Positions 1-8,989 are shown, counted from the first letter of the stretch. The stretch: 64,000 nucleotides of DNA from Halomonas rhizosphaerae (GCF_030010555.1 NZ_JASCQP010000035.1:1-64000), one strand, 5' to 3'. Numbers and translations: made by a program. The notes: generated from the sequence alone by a model not told the origin.

Positions 1-1374
1 TCAGAAGAACGTCAACCCGACCTGGAAGAGCCGCTCCACGTCGCGCAGCCGGCGCTTGTCGATCACGAACAGGATGACGTGGTCACCGGACTCCACCACC
101 ACGTCGTCATGGGCGATCAGCACCTCCTTGCCGCGTACCACGGCGCCGATGGTGGTGCCCTGGGGCAGGTCGATCTCGCCGATGGCGCGCCCCACCACCT
201 TGGACGACTGGGTGTCGCCGTGGGCGATGGCCTCGATGGCCTCGGCCGCGCCGCGGCGCAGCGAGTGGACGTTGACGATGTCGCCGCGCCGCACGTGGGT
301 CAGCAGGCTGCCGATGGTGGCCTGCTGGGGCGAGATGGCGATGTCGATCTCGCCGCCCTGCACCAGGTCGACATAGGCGGCGTTGTTGATCAGCGTCAGC
401 ACCTTCTTGGCGCCCATGCGCTTGGCCAGCATCGACGACATGATGTTGACCTCGTCGTCGTTGGTCAGCGCGCAGAAGATGTCGCAGTCCTCGATGTTCT
501 CCTCCTCCAGCAGCCGCTTGGCGGTGGCGCTGCCGTGCAGCACCACGGTGCGGTCGAGGCGTTCGGAGAGCTGGGTGCAGCGCTCGAGGTTGTGCTCGAT
601 GATCTTGACCTGGTGGCTGTGCTCCAGGTGCTCGGCCAGGCGCTCGCCGATGTTGCCGCCGCCGGCGATCATCACCCGGCGGAAGTCGCGGTCGAGGCGG
701 CGCAGCTCGCTCATCACCGCGCGGATGTCGCGCCGGGCGGCGATGAAGAACACCTCGTCGTCGGCCTCGATCACGGTGTCGCCGCGGGGAATGATCGGCC
801 GGTTCTGGCGGTAGATGGCCGCCACCCGGGTGTCCACGCTGGGCATGTGGCGGCGCAGGAAGCCCAGCTCCTGGCCGACCAGCGGGCCGCCGTAGAAGGC
901 CTTCACCGCCACCAGCTGCACCAGGCCGCCGGCGAACTCCAGCACCTGCAGGGCGCCGGGATGCTCGATCAGCCGGCGGATATGGTCGGTGACCACCTGC
1001 TCGGGGCTGATCAGCACGTCGATGGGCACCGCCTCGTGGGCGAACAGGCCCTTGCGGGTCAGGTAGGCGGTGGCACGCACCCGGGCGATCTTGGTCGGCG
1101 TGCGGAACAGGGTGTGGGCCACCTGGCAGGCGATCATGTTGACCTCGTCGGAGTTGGTCACTGCGATCAGCATGTCGGCGTCCTCGCAGCCGGCCTGGCG
1201 AAGCACCATGGGGTAGGAGCCGGCCCCGGAGACCGTGCGGATGTCCAGGCGGGTATGCAGCTCGCGCAGGCGCTCGCCGTCGGTGTCCACCACCGTGATG
1301 TCGTTCTCCTCCCGGGCCAGGTGCTCGGCCAGGGTGCCGCCGACCTGGCCGGCGCCAAGAATGATGATCTTCAC
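1..1374 (-). CDS. trkA: Trk potassium uptake system gating protein TrkA
   Basis: Peripheral cytoplasmic subunit that binds NAD(H)/ATP and gates the TrkH K+ channel. The 457-residue product has the usual TrkA length and two RCK halves. The first opens with a Rossmann loop GAGQVGG at residues 7-13, the second with GGGNIGE near residue 238, each followed by a TrkA_C-type region (for example ISPEQ and ISPQQ segments). The stop codon lies at the very first bases of the window, so the gene is complete. Its ATG overlaps the stop of the KdpE-like gene by 4 nt (ATGA), which points to translational coupling. It is the last gene of the operon trkH-kdpD-kdpE-trkA. Confidence 0.95.
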   Translation of the reverse strand: MKIIILGAGQVGGTLAEHLAREENDITVVDTDGERLRELHTRLDIRTVSGAGSYPMVLRQAGCEDADMLIAVTNSDEVNMIACQVAHTLFRTPTKIARVRATAYLTRKGLFAHEAVPIDVLISPEQVVTDHIRRLIEHPGALQVLEFAGGLVQLVAVKAFYGGPLVGQELGFLRRHMPSVDTRVAAIYRQNRPIIPRGDTVIEADDEVFFIAARRDIRAVMSELRRLDRDFRRVMIAGGGNIGERLAEHLEHSHQVKIIEHNLERCTQLSERLDRTVVLHGSATAKRLLEEENIEDCDIFCALTNDDEVNIMSSMLAKRMGAKKVLTLINNAAYVDLVQGGEIDIAISPQQATIGSLLTHVRRGDIVNVHSLRRGAAEAIEAIAHGDTQSSKVVGRAIGEIDLPQGTTIGAVVRGKEVLIAHDDVVVESGDHVILFVIDKRRLRDVERLFQVGLTFF

Positions 1375-2117
1375 GGAAGGGTCTCCTTCTTGTTGTCGCC
1401 GGGATCGTCGGTGCTTTCTGGCTCGATCATCAGGCGGTAGCCGATCCCGGCCTCGGTCTGCAGCAGTGACTGGTCAGCGGGATCATCACCGAGCTTCTGG
1501 CGCAGCTTGCTGATCACGATGCGCAAGTAGTGGGTATCCTCGGCGTGGCTCGGGCCCCACACTTCGCGCAACAACTGTGTCTGAGTGACGACCCGGCCGC
1601 TGTGGCGGCATAGGCGTTCGAGCACGGCGTACTCCTTGGGCGTCAGGTGAACGGGTGTGCCGTTTCGCCACACACGCCGTTCGATGGGGTCGATCACCAG
1701 GCCGTTGCCGCGGTAGCGCAGGCCTTCCGGCATGCCCTGGGGCACCTCGCGAACACGCAGCAGGGCACGGATGCGTGCCAGCAGTTCCTGGATGCCGAAG
1801 GGCTTGGTCACGTAATCGTTGGCACCATGGTCCAGGGCCCGGACCTTCTCCCCCTCCTGGCCGCGTACCGAAACCACGATGATGGGCACCTGGCCGCGTG
1901 CACGCAGCCGATCGAGCACCGCCTGGCCATCCATATCGGGCAGGCCCAGGTCCAGCAGGACGAGATCCGGGGCCTCCTTCAGGGCCAGCGCCAGCCCTTC
2001 GCGACCATTCGCCGCCTCGTAGACCACGAAGCCCTGGGAGACCAGGCTGATGCGCAGGAAGCGGCGAATCTGCGGCTCGTCGTCGATGACCAGGATGCGT
2101 TGGGGTTCACTCGACAT
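1371..2117 (-). CDS. kdpE: KdpE-like response regulator (OmpR family)
   Basis: DNA-binding response regulator of 248 residues. The receiver domain covers residues 7-120, with acidic residues at 12-13, phospho-acceptor Asp56 (LLDLGLPD) and the TKP lysine near residue 106. A winged-helix OmpR-type effector domain follows ([10 protein letters not shown] through the SKLRQKL recognition region). It most resembles KdpE, which in Escherichia coli activates kdpFABC during K+ limitation or osmotic upshift. No kdpFABC is visible here; the neighbours are Trk genes, so the likely target is the trk operon itself (inference). It overlaps the kinase gene by 11 nt and trkA by 4 nt. Confidence 0.9.
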   Translation of the reverse strand: MSSEPQRILVIDDEPQIRRFLRISLVSQGFVVYEAANGREGLALALKEAPDLVLLDLGLPDMDGQAVLDRLRARGQVPIIVVSVRGQEGEKVRALDHGANDYVTKPFGIQELLARIRALLRVREVPQGMPEGLRYRGNGLVIDPIERRVWRNGTPVHLTPKEYAVLERLCRHSGRVVTQTQLLREVWGPSHAEDTHYLRIVISKLRQKLGDDPADQSLLQTEAGIGYRLMIEPESTDDPGDNKKETLP

Positions 2118-4110
2118 GGTGGCGAGGCTCCTCGGTGGCGTCGGGCAGTGGCAGGCGCATCACGATGCGCGTGCCGGTTCCCTCACGGCCAGGCTCGGCG
2201 ACGATGGTGCCGGCATGGGCGCCGAGCATGCCGCGACAGATGGCCAGCCCCAGGCCGCTGCCATGGCGGCCGCGATCGCCCTCGCCGCCGGTGGTGAACA
2301 TGTCGAACACCCGTTCGCGCAGGTGGGGCTCGATGCCGGGGCCCTGGTCGGTCACCGCGAGCCATAGCTGGCCCGACGCGACCCCGGCCTCAAGGCGCAG
2401 CGTCCCGCCTGGCGGCGAGAAGCGCGCCGCATTCTCGATGACATTGACCAGCGCCTGCTCGATGAGCGCCGGATGCACGTGCAAGAGCGGCAGGTCCTCC
2501 GGCCAGTCCCGCTGCACGCGGAGCCCCTGAAGGGCAGGCCCCAGACGCCGGAGGGCACTGGCCACCAGGTCTTCCAGCGAGATCCAGTCGCGCTCCAGCT
2601 TGAGGCCGCCCTGTCCGAGCCGCGTCATGTCCAGCAGGTTCTGGATGTAACGATCCAGACGCTCACTTTCACTCAAGATGCCGTCGAGGAGTTCGGCACG
2701 GTCGGTATCATTGAGTTGATCGGCCAGGTCGCGCAGGGTGCTGGCGGAACCGATGATCGAGGCCAGGGGCGTTCTCAGATCATGGGAGACCGATGACAAC
2801 AGCGCCGAGCGCAGACGCTCGTTTTCCTCGGAAAGCCGCGACGCCTCCAGGTCGGCGACCAGGCGAGTCCGCTCCAGCGACAACGTCAGCATGCGCAACA
2901 TGGCATCGATGCGCCCTTCCTCGTCGGGCGATGGCGGGTGCTCCCGCTTGCCCAGGGCAAGGCAGATCAGCGCCACCAGCCGATCCTGCTCCACCAGCGG
3001 AATGATCTGCCAGTCGGTATCCATCGGCTGTTCGGTCCCCTTGCCGCTGGGACGACGGTGCAGACGGGTCCACGCCACGGCGGTCCTGGCATCGGGGTCA
3101 AGGCGGTGTCCCGCCGGCGCACTATGGAGCAGTGCCCCATCACCCTTGTTGTCGGTGGCGTCCAGCATCACCACCGGACACCCGAGCCAGCGCATCAGGG
3201 TGGCCACGCCCACTTCGCCGACGCGTTCCCGGTCCGTCGCCACCGCGAGTTCCCGGGAGAAGATCAGCAGCTGGTAGGTCTGTTCGCGGCTCGCACGCAG
3301 GGCAAGAAGGCGCTTTCGGGCGCTCCCTGCCAGTTGCCCGACCACCACGGCGACCAGCAGGTAGACCACCACGGTGACCAGTTGATCGTCTTCCACCATG
3401 GCCAGCGAGTAGCGCGGTTCGGTCAGGAAGAAATTGAAACTGACAAACCCCAGCACGGCGGCCAGCATGGCAGAGCGGGTTCCCGCCAGGGTGGCACTGA
3501 CCAGTACCGCGCCGAGAAACAGCAAGGACAGATTGCCCAGTGCCAGCCAGGACTTCAGGCCTGCGGAGAGGGCCAGCGCCGCCAGGGTCGAGCTCAGGGC
3601 AATACCCGAATCCCGCCAGTGCCAGAGGCGTTGGCGTTGGCGAGGGCGAAAGCGTGGCCGCTGACGTGCCTCGGCCGCCACCACGAGGTCGAAGGGTCCT
3701 CCCAATCGCGCCAGGCGCTCCGCCAGGGGACGACGCCAGACTCGCCAGCCCGATGGGCGGCCATGGCCGACCATCAGGGTGGCAACCTTCAGCTCATTCG
3801 CCAGTGCCAAGAGCTCGCGGGCACGATCCTGTCCCGAGACCACGCGGACATCGCCGCCCAGGCGCTGGACCTGGGCAAAGTCGCGCTCCAGCATCAGCCG
3901 CCTTTGCGGATCCTCTCTGTCGCTCTCGACGTAGGCGGCACACCACTGGACGCGATCACGAGACGCCAGGCGATGGGCGGCACGTACCAGAGCGGCATCC
4001 TCAGCCCCGCCGCTCAGCGCGACCAGCAGCCGAATGGGCGCCGGGTGGCGCGACGGACTGGCCGTGTGCTCTTCGATAGCCTGCATGCTCATCTCGAGGG
4101 CCTTTTGCAT
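2107..4110 (-). CDS. kdpD: KdpD-like sensor histidine kinase lacking the N-terminal KdpD domain
   Basis: Membrane histidine kinase, partner of the adjacent KdpE-like regulator. Order seen: universal-stress-like domain (about residues 25-150), four close membrane segments of the DUF4118 type (about 168-265), a GAF-like region (about 285-410), H-box with His443 (SSVSHDLRTPL), then HATPase N-box (ENAARFSPPGG) and G-boxes (DQGPGI, GSGLGLAI). At 667 residues it is about 220 shorter than E. coli KdpD. The missing part is the N-terminal KdpD domain with its Walker A site. ATG codons at 4092 and 4086 are alternative starts, and the first has an AAGG about 9 nt upstream. The gene starts 6 nt after trkH ends. 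Confidence 0.9.
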   Translation of the reverse strand: MQKALEMSMQAIEEHTASPSRHPAPIRLLVALSGGAEDAALVRAAHRLASRDRVQWCAAYVESDREDPQRRLMLERDFAQVQRLGGDVRVVSGQDRARELLALANELKVATLMVGHGRPSGWRVWRRPLAERLARLGGPFDLVVAAEARQRPRFRPRQRQRLWHWRDSGIALSSTLAALALSAGLKSWLALGNLSLLFLGAVLVSATLAGTRSAMLAAVLGFVSFNFFLTEPRYSLAMVEDDQLVTVVVYLLVAVVVGQLAGSARKRLLALRASREQTYQLLIFSRELAVATDRERVGEVGVATLMRWLGCPVVMLDATDNKGDGALLHSAPAGHRLDPDARTAVAWTRLHRRPSGKGTEQPMDTDWQIIPLVEQDRLVALICLALGKREHPPSPDEEGRIDAMLRMLTLSLERTRLVADLEASRLSEENERLRSALLSSVSHDLRTPLASIIGSASTLRDLADQLNDTDRAELLDGILSESERLDRYIQNLLDMTRLGQGGLKLERDWISLEDLVASALRRLGPALQGLRVQRDWPEDLPLLHVHPALIEQALVNVIENAARFSPPGGTLRLEAGVASGQLWLAVTDQGPGIEPHLRERVFDMFTTGGEGDRGRHGSGLGLAICRGMLGAHAGTIVAEPGREGTGTRIVMRLPLPDATEEPRHHVE

Positions 4111-4116
4111 AGCCGC

Positions 4117-5607
4117 CTATCGCCGCCAGAACATCGGGGTCAGGAGTACCAGCACCGTCAGGATCTCCAGGCGCCCCATCAGCATCCCGATGCACAGCAG
4201 CCACTTGGCAGCATCCGGCAGGGTGGTGAAGTTGCCTGACGGGCCGATGATGTCGCCGAGCCCCGGTCCCACATTGGCCACGGCCGTGGCGGCGCCCGAG
4301 AGCGCCGTGATGAAGTCCAGTCCCATGAGCGATAGCCCGAGCGCCAGGCCGGCGATGGTCAGGAAGAAGAAGAACGAGAACGCCACCACACCCCGGGTGA
4401 TCTCGTCGGTCAGCGCCTGGCCATTGTAGCGCGAGACAAAGACACCACTTGAGTGGATCAGGAAGCGCAACTGGCTGACCAGCAGCAGCATGGCGACCTG
4501 GAAGCGAAAGATCTTCATGCCCCCGGCGGTCGAGCCACTGCAGCCCCCGACGAAGGTGAGGTAGAAGAAGGCCACCGTGGCCATGGGGCCCCAGAGCGTG
4601 TAGTCATCCGACGCATAGCCGGTGGTGGTGACTACTGAGATGACATTGAAGACCACGTGGGTGAGTGCCTCGAAGGGTGGCGTACCCAGCGATATGCGCC
4701 ACAGCGTCAGCAATAGGCAGACCGTTGCCAGCAGGATCAGCAGCCCATGCACCTGCTGGTCCCGCCACAGGGCCATCCGTGCCCCGCGCAACACGCGGAT
4801 GTAGAGCACGAAGGGCAGGGCGCCGCAGAGCATGAAGAGGCTGGCCATCCACAGGAGGTGAGGGGCGTCGGCATAGGCCCCGAAGGAGGCATCGGAGTTG
4901 GCGAAGCCGCCCGTGGCAACCGAGGTCATGGCGTGCACCACGGCATCCAGCGGTGCCATGCCACCCAGCCAGTAGGCGAGCATCGCCGTGAGCGTGAAGC
5001 CACAGTAGATGCCGAGCGTTGCCTTGGCGATGCCGCCGGTACGAGGCATGACCTTCTCGGACCAGTCGGAGGACTCGGTGTGGAACAGGCGCATGCCCCC
5101 GACCTTCAGGAAGGGCAGGATGGCGATCCCCATGACGATGATGCCGATGCCGCCCAGCCACTGCATGATGCCACGCCACAGCTTGAGGCCGTCTGACAGG
5201 AACTCGATGCCCTCGAGAATCGTCGAGCCGGTCGTGGTGATCGCCGACACCGACTCGAACACGGCGTTGGTGAAGGAGAGCTGTGGCGCCCCCAGTACCA
5301 GCGGCAGGCTGGCGAATCCGCTGACGGTGATCCAGCTCAAAGCCGTCAGCACGAACATCTGCCAGGACTTCAGCTCCACGGCGACGCGGAAGGTGACGGC
5401 CCAGGTGAGGACCACGGCCCCCAGGACCAGCAGGATCGACAGGCCGAAGGCCGTGGCGTCGGGATCTTCCTCGATCACCAGCACTGCCCAGGGGAGTGCC
5501 ATGAACATCGCCAACACCAGCCAGAGGACCGACACCGCCTTGAAGACCGGTGCCCACTGGCGAAATCGATCACTCAGGTGGCGATGGAGGCTCAGCGTCC
5601 TGGACAT
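4117..5607 (-). CDS. trkH: Trk/Ktr-type potassium channel subunit TrkH
   Basis: Inner-membrane K+ translocating subunit of the Trk system, 496 residues from the chosen ATG. The four pore loops are visible in order: TTTGS, VATGGF, TTTGYA and VANVGPG, each with the conserved filter glycine, between pairs of hydrophobic helices. The frame stays open upstream to 5760, but that extension is low-complexity, not hydrophobic and unlike the family. The start MSRTLSLHRH at 5607 gives the normal length. It is the first gene of the trkH-kdpD-kdpE-trkA operon. It could equally be called TrkG or TrkI, since sequence alone does not separate these paralogs. Confidence 0.92.
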   Translation of the reverse strand: MSRTLSLHRHLSDRFRQWAPVFKAVSVLWLVLAMFMALPWAVLVIEEDPDATAFGLSILLVLGAVVLTWAVTFRVAVELKSWQMFVLTALSWITVSGFASLPLVLGAPQLSFTNAVFESVSAITTTGSTILEGIEFLSDGLKLWRGIMQWLGGIGIIVMGIAILPFLKVGGMRLFHTESSDWSEKVMPRTGGIAKATLGIYCGFTLTAMLAYWLGGMAPLDAVVHAMTSVATGGFANSDASFGAYADAPHLLWMASLFMLCGALPFVLYIRVLRGARMALWRDQQVHGLLILLATVCLLLTLWRISLGTPPFEALTHVVFNVISVVTTTGYASDDYTLWGPMATVAFFYLTFVGGCSGSTAGGMKIFRFQVAMLLLVSQLRFLIHSSGVFVSRYNGQALTDEITRGVVAFSFFFFLTIAGLALGLSLMGLDFITALSGAATAVANVGPGLGDIIGPSGNFTTLPDAAKWLLCIGMLMGRLEILTVLVLLTPMFWRR

Positions 5608-5654
5608 CTTCTTGTCCCACTCATCAGAGAGGGGCCCATGCAACCATGCAGCGA

Positions 5655-5676
5655 CATAAAAAGTCCGTAAAAAATG
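5655..5676 (-). promoter_or_regulatory. candidate KdpE-type operator upstream of trkH
   Basis: Two tandem 11-nt copies read on the plus strand as CATAAAAAGTC and CGTAAAAAATG and match at 8 of 11 positions. They lie about 50 nt upstream of the trkH start. An 11-nt direct repeat (one helical turn) is typical of OmpR-family sites, and the T-rich character on the minus strand recalls the T-rich KdpE site of E. coli kdp. The assignment to this KdpE-like protein is inference. The same intergenic region holds two perfect palindromes, at 5752-5767 and 5806-5819, of unknown role. Confidence 0.4.
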
Positions 5677-5849
5677 ACCGCACAGTGATGACAGGGGAGT
5701 AGGCGTTGAGGGGGCATGATGGTGCGCTGAAGAAGGCGTAAAGCAGGTGTGGCGCCCCATGGGGCGCTTGGAGTGGCCTTTGCAGCATAGGGATACGAGA
5801 GCAGGGGAGGAGCTCCTCCTTGCTGCCTCCCCCGCATTCTCAGGTGGTC

Positions 5850-6452
5850 TCAGGCGTTCCAGGCGTTGCAGGTGACCGCCGGGTTGAAGGGCTCGAGGTT
5901 GCCGTTGGGGTTGTCGCGGAACCAGACGTGCTGGTCGTAGTGGGGCTCGAAGTGGTGGGCCTCCTCGGCAGGCGTATCGGGGTCGTCGACCATGTAGTCC
6001 CAGCGGCGACCCGCGAGGGTCGGTGGCTCGCCATGGCCCGCGGCCTCCCAGGCCTTGCGGAACACCAGGTTCTCGACCCCGACCAGCACCAGGGAGCCGT
6101 CCGCCTGGGGCTCGTAGAGCAGGATGGCGGGGGTCATGAAGTCGGTATGGGTGCTGGTGCCGTCGACTCGGGGGGCGGTGACCGTGAGGCCGAGCAGGTC
6201 CGGGCGCAGGTAGTGGATGCCCATGTCACCCAGCTCGGCAGGCAGACCATGGGCCGCGGCACTCACGCACTCGCCGGAGGGATCCGGTTCGTAGCCTTCC
6301 GCCAGTGCCACGTTCACATCCTCGAAGCGCACCGTTGCCGCCTTGATCGACGCGATCAACGCCTCGACGTCATCGGCCCGGGCGCTGTCGTCCGGCAGGC
6401 AGGCCGCCGCCAGCCCCGCGGTAATGACGCCTCCCCACAAGATGCCACGCAT
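5850..6452 (-). CDS. secreted protein of unknown function
   Basis: I do not recognise this 200-residue protein. The start at 6452 has a strong Shine-Dalgarno sequence (AGGAGG, 9 nt upstream), so the longer open frame is not used. A signal peptide is clear (MRGILWGGVITAGLAAAC) with a likely signal peptidase I site after SARA near residue 26. The Cys at residue 18 is not preceded by a normal lipobox. The mature part has two Cys (GEC and the C-terminal VTCNAW) and a His/aromatic-rich stretch (HHFEPHYDQH). The gene may share a transcript with the upstream minus-strand gene at 6701-7108, but 248 nt separate them. Confidence 0.75.
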   Translation of the reverse strand: MRGILWGGVITAGLAAACLPDDSARADDVEALIASIKAATVRFEDVNVALAEGYEPDPSGECVSAAAHGLPAELGDMGIHYLRPDLLGLTVTAPRVDGTSTHTDFMTPAILLYEPQADGSLVLVGVENLVFRKAWEAAGHGEPPTLAGRRWDYMVDDPDTPAEEAHHFEPHYDQHVWFRDNPNGNLEPFNPAVTCNAWNA

Positions 6453-6700
6453 AGGATTCTTCCTCCTGTAGGCGTGGTGCCGGCTCGCGCTTGCAGGCGC
6501 CCGGCACGAAATGCGCCCCTGTGCTTGCCGCAAGGGGCGCGAAACGGGTTGGACCATCGCTTGAACTATAGCGCCGGGGCAAACCCGGACCGGCTGATAT
6601 TGTCGTGATACTCCGGTAACAGACGGCCTCAGCTGCGGGGACGAGCCGCTTTCGGCGGCCGGGGTGGCACGCGGGCAGCGAGAAACACTGCCCTGCGGCC

Positions 6701-7108
6701 TCAGGAGAGGCGGCGCCAGCCCTCGCGGAGGTGGCGGGTGGCGTTGTGCCAGAGGCCGGTCGGGGCGGCGGCCGTCGGGGTAGCCAGCGCGACGAGCGCG
6801 CGTTGCAACCCGACCAGGATGGCATCCAGGTGACGGTGGCAGAGGGTGCTGTTCAGCCCGCCCGGGCAGTGGGCGAGCAGCTCGTCGCACTGGGTAGAGG
6901 CGGCCTCCAGGGCCAGATGGGCCTCGTCATGGTCTATGGCCTCGTCGCGGCAGGCCTTGAGGTCACGACAGAGCATCCTCAGCATCTTGCCGTCGAGCCA
7001 GCAGGGCAGGCCGTCGCTCGCCTTGCCGGCCATGGAGTGCTTGATGGCCTGGAAGGAGACCTGCAGGAAGACGACGGTGGTGTACACCCTGGGGCGTTCG
7101 GGATTCAT
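6701..7108 (-). CDS. unknown 135-residue protein behind a Fur box
   Basis: Unrecognised, probably cytoplasmic protein of 135 residues. It has no signal peptide or membrane segment, five Cys (including CWLDGKMLRMLC and the LAHCPGGLNSTLCHRH region) and several His. Start at 7108; only a weak GGGG-type ribosome site precedes it. A good Fur box lies 29-43 nt upstream of the start, so iron-controlled expression is likely (inference). It is divergent from acuR, 191 nt away. Coding is supported by the regulatory site and by the absence of a better frame on the other strand. Confidence 0.6.
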   Translation of the reverse strand: MNPERPRVYTTVVFLQVSFQAIKHSMAGKASDGLPCWLDGKMLRMLCRDLKACRDEAIDHDEAHLALEAASTQCDELLAHCPGGLNSTLCHRHLDAILVGLQRALVALATPTAAAPTGLWHNATRHLREGWRRLS

Positions 7109-7136
7109 GACGGTCGACCCCGCAACAGTCTTTTAA

Positions 7137-7151
7137 TGAGAATAATTATCG
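7137..7151. promoter_or_regulatory. Fur box
   Basis: The 15-mer TGAGAATAATTATCG matches the Fur 7-1-7 consensus TGATAAT-N-ATTATCA at 12 of 14 positions. It lies between the divergent genes at 7108 (minus) and 7300 (plus), much closer to the minus-strand gene, which is therefore the likely target. Confidence 0.6.
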
Positions 7152-7265
7152 ATAGTAGGCGTGCCCGGCCGCGCCTGTCAATGCGGGGCACCAGGCCAGG
7201 CTTGCGGGAAGCGGTGGGTACTGCCTCCATCACTGTGTGCGCTGTGCAGGGGGCTCCTGGAGGCC

Positions 7266-7293
7266 TTGAATTTATAGACGATCGGTCTATATT
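7266..7293 (+). promoter_or_regulatory. acuR promoter with embedded AcuR operator
   Basis: A -35 element TTGAAT (7266-7271), a 16-nt spacer and a -10 element TATATT (7288-7293) lie directly before the acuR ATG at 7300. The operator ATAGACGATCGGTCTAT (7274-7290) fills the spacer and runs into the -10. Its ATAGAC/GTCTAT arms are perfect. Transcription would start at or within a few bases of the ATG, so the mRNA may be leaderless. Bound repressor would block RNA polymerase, giving autorepression. Confidence 0.65.
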
Positions 7294-7299
7294 AAAGGC

Positions 7300-7938
7300 A
7301 TGACACGAACGACCTCTCTTCCCAAGCCCCGTCGTGGTCGTCCGCCCCGCGTCCCCCGCGACGACCCGGATACCCGCGCGGCCCTGATTCGCAGCGGGCT
7401 CGAGGTGCTGACCGAACAGGGCTTCACCGCGTCCGGCATCGACGGCATCCTGCGGCGCGTCGGCGTGCCCAAGGGCTCCTTCTACTACTACTTCGACAGC
7501 AAGGAGGCCTTCGGGCGTGCCGTCATGGAGCATTACGGCGCCTACTTCGCCAACAAGCTCGACCAGCACCTGCTGGACGCGTCATGCCGGCCCCTGCAGC
7601 GCCTCGAGGCCTTCGTCGCCGATGCCAGGGCTGGTATGGAACGCCACCACTTCCGCCGGGGCTGCCTGGTAGGCAACCTGGGCCAGGAGGTCGGAGGGTT
7701 GCCGGAAGGCTATCGGCAGTGGTTGCGGACGACCCTCGACGACTGGCAGCAGCGCGTGGCGCGGTGCCTGCGCGAGGCCCAGGCCGCCGGTGAGCTCGCT
7801 GGCGAGGCTGATTGCGACTGGCTTGCCGAGGCCTTCTGGATCGGCTGGGAAGGGGCGGTCATGCGCGCCCGGCTGGAGGGCCGCGCCCGCCCCCTGGAGA
7901 TATTCATCACCACCTACATGGAAGGGCTGCCCCGTTAG
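7300..7938 (+). CDS. acuR: TetR-family repressor AcuR
   Basis: TetR-family transcription factor of 212 residues, matching AcuR, the acrylate-responsive repressor of acuI in Rhodobacter sphaeroides. The N-terminal helix-turn-helix is at about residues 43-72 (GIDGILRRVGVPKGSFYYYF). The rest is a helical ligand-binding domain with the RGCLVGNLGQE segment typical of this subgroup. The ATG at 7300 has only AAAGG one base away as a possible ribosome site, which fits a leaderless or very short leader. The next gene, acuI, carries the same operator, so the pair forms a self-contained regulon. Confidence 0.85.
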   Translation: MTRTTSLPKPRRGRPPRVPRDDPDTRAALIRSGLEVLTEQGFTASGIDGILRRVGVPKGSFYYYFDSKEAFGRAVMEHYGAYFANKLDQHLLDASCRPLQRLEAFVADARAGMERHHFRRGCLVGNLGQEVGGLPEGYRQWLRTTLDDWQQRVARCLREAQAAGELAGEADCDWLAEAFWIGWEGAVMRARLEGRARPLEIFITTYMEGLPR

Positions 7939-7962
7939 CCCGGGGCGCGTTCATGTCCTTGT

Positions 7963-7979
7963 ATAGACGACCGGTCCAT
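7963..7979. promoter_or_regulatory. second AcuR operator, before acuI
   Basis: ATAGACGACCGGTCCAT matches the operator in front of acuR at 15 of 17 positions. It sits between the acuR stop (7938) and the acuI start (8006), so acuI probably has its own repressed promoter in addition to read-through from acuR. Confidence 0.65.
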
Positions 7980-8005
7980 AAATCGACGTATCAATGAGGT
8001 TCACG

Positions 8006-8989
8006 ATGTTCAAGGTAATCCTGATCGACAAGCACGACGACAGCCAGCGTGTGGCGCTGGAGACACTCGACGACTCGCGACTCCCCGAGGGGGACGTGAC
8101 GGTGCGGGTCGAGTGCAGCACGCTCAACTACAAGGATGCCCTGGCCATCACCGGCAAGGGGCCGGTGGTGCGCACGTTTCCCATGGTCCCCGGGATCGAC
8201 CTGGCGGGCACGGTCGAGAGCTCGACGGCCGAGGCCTATCAGCCCGGTGACGCCGTACTGCTCAACGGCTGGGGTGTCGGAGAAACCCACTGGGGCGGCC
8301 TGGCCGAGAAGGCCCGCCTGGACAGTCGCTGGCTGATCCCCCATCCATCGGCCTTCAGCGCCCGTCAATCCATGGCCATCGGCACGGCCGGTTACACCGC
8401 CATGCTGGCGGTCATGGCGCTGGAACGCCAGGGCGTGACGCCGAACCAGGGTGAGGTGCTGGTGACCGGTGCCAATGGCGGCGTCGGCAGCTATGCCATC
8501 GCGCTCCTCTCGCGGCTGGGCTATCGAGTCGTGGCCTCCACTGGACGCCCGGAGGAGACAGACTATCTCGAGGGCCTCGGGGCCCGGGAGGTGATCGATC
8601 GCAAGACGCTGTCGGAGCCCGGGCGGCCCCTGGCGAAGGAGCGCTGGGCGGGGGCCATCGATTCGGTGGGCAGCCACACCCTGGCCAACGTCCTGGCCGC
8701 GACCCGCTATGGCGGCACCGTCGCGGCCTGCGGGCTGGCACAGGGCATGGACCTGCCGAGCAGCGTCGCCCCCTTCATCCTGAGGGGCGTGACCCTGGCG
8801 GGGATCGACAGCGTGATGCGGCCCTACGAGGATCGCGTCGAGGCCTGGCGTCGGCTCGGCGAGCTGTTGGCCCCAGAGCAGCTCGACGCCATCACCCGCA
8901 CGATCGGCCTGGAGGAGGCCATCGACACGGCGGGCGAGCTGCTCGCCGGTCGGGTGCGCGGGCGCGTGGTGGTCGACATGGCACGCTAG
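8006..8989 (+). CDS. acuI: acryloyl-CoA reductase (NADPH) AcuI
   Basis: Zinc-independent medium-chain dehydrogenase/quinone-reductase-family enzyme that reduces toxic acryloyl-CoA to propionyl-CoA with NADPH. The 327-residue product carries the family core (LNYKDALAITGKGPVV near the N terminus) and the nucleotide loop TGANGGVGSYA near residue 155. The start at 8006 is preferred over the in-frame ATG at 7994 because GAGG lies 7 nt upstream. Acryloyl-CoA arises from DMSP or 3-hydroxypropionate metabolism. No DMSP lyase gene is in this window, so the role here may be general detoxification. Confidence 0.9.
   Translation: MFKVILIDKHDDSQRVALETLDDSRLPEGDVTVRVECSTLNYKDALAITGKGPVVRTFPMVPGIDLAGTVESSTAEAYQPGDAVLLNGWGVGETHWGGLAEKARLDSRWLIPHPSAFSARQSMAIGTAGYTAMLAVMALERQGVTPNQGEVLVTGANGGVGSYAIALLSRLGYRVVASTGRPEETDYLEGLGAREVIDRKTLSEPGRPLAKERWAGAIDSVGSHTLANVLAATRYGGTVAACGLAQGMDLPSSVAPFILRGVTLAGIDSVMRPYEDRVEAWRRLGELLAPEQLDAITRTIGLEEAIDTAGELLAGRVRGRVVVDMAR

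Noticed and set aside
79..1440. Plus-strand open frame of about 450 codons at the window start
   Set aside because: Antisense of trkA with biased composition; a product of high GC at third codon positions.
1371..4110. Possible kdpFABC nearby
   Set aside because: No Kdp ATPase gene lies in the window; the neighbours are trkH and trkA.
4117..5760. TrkH start at 5760
   Set aside because: The extra 51 residues are low-complexity and would cover the operator-like repeat at 5655-5676.
5850..6452. Lipoprotein call for the secreted protein
   Set aside because: The Cys at residue 18 lacks the Leu at -3 of a lipobox, and a normal signal peptidase I site follows.
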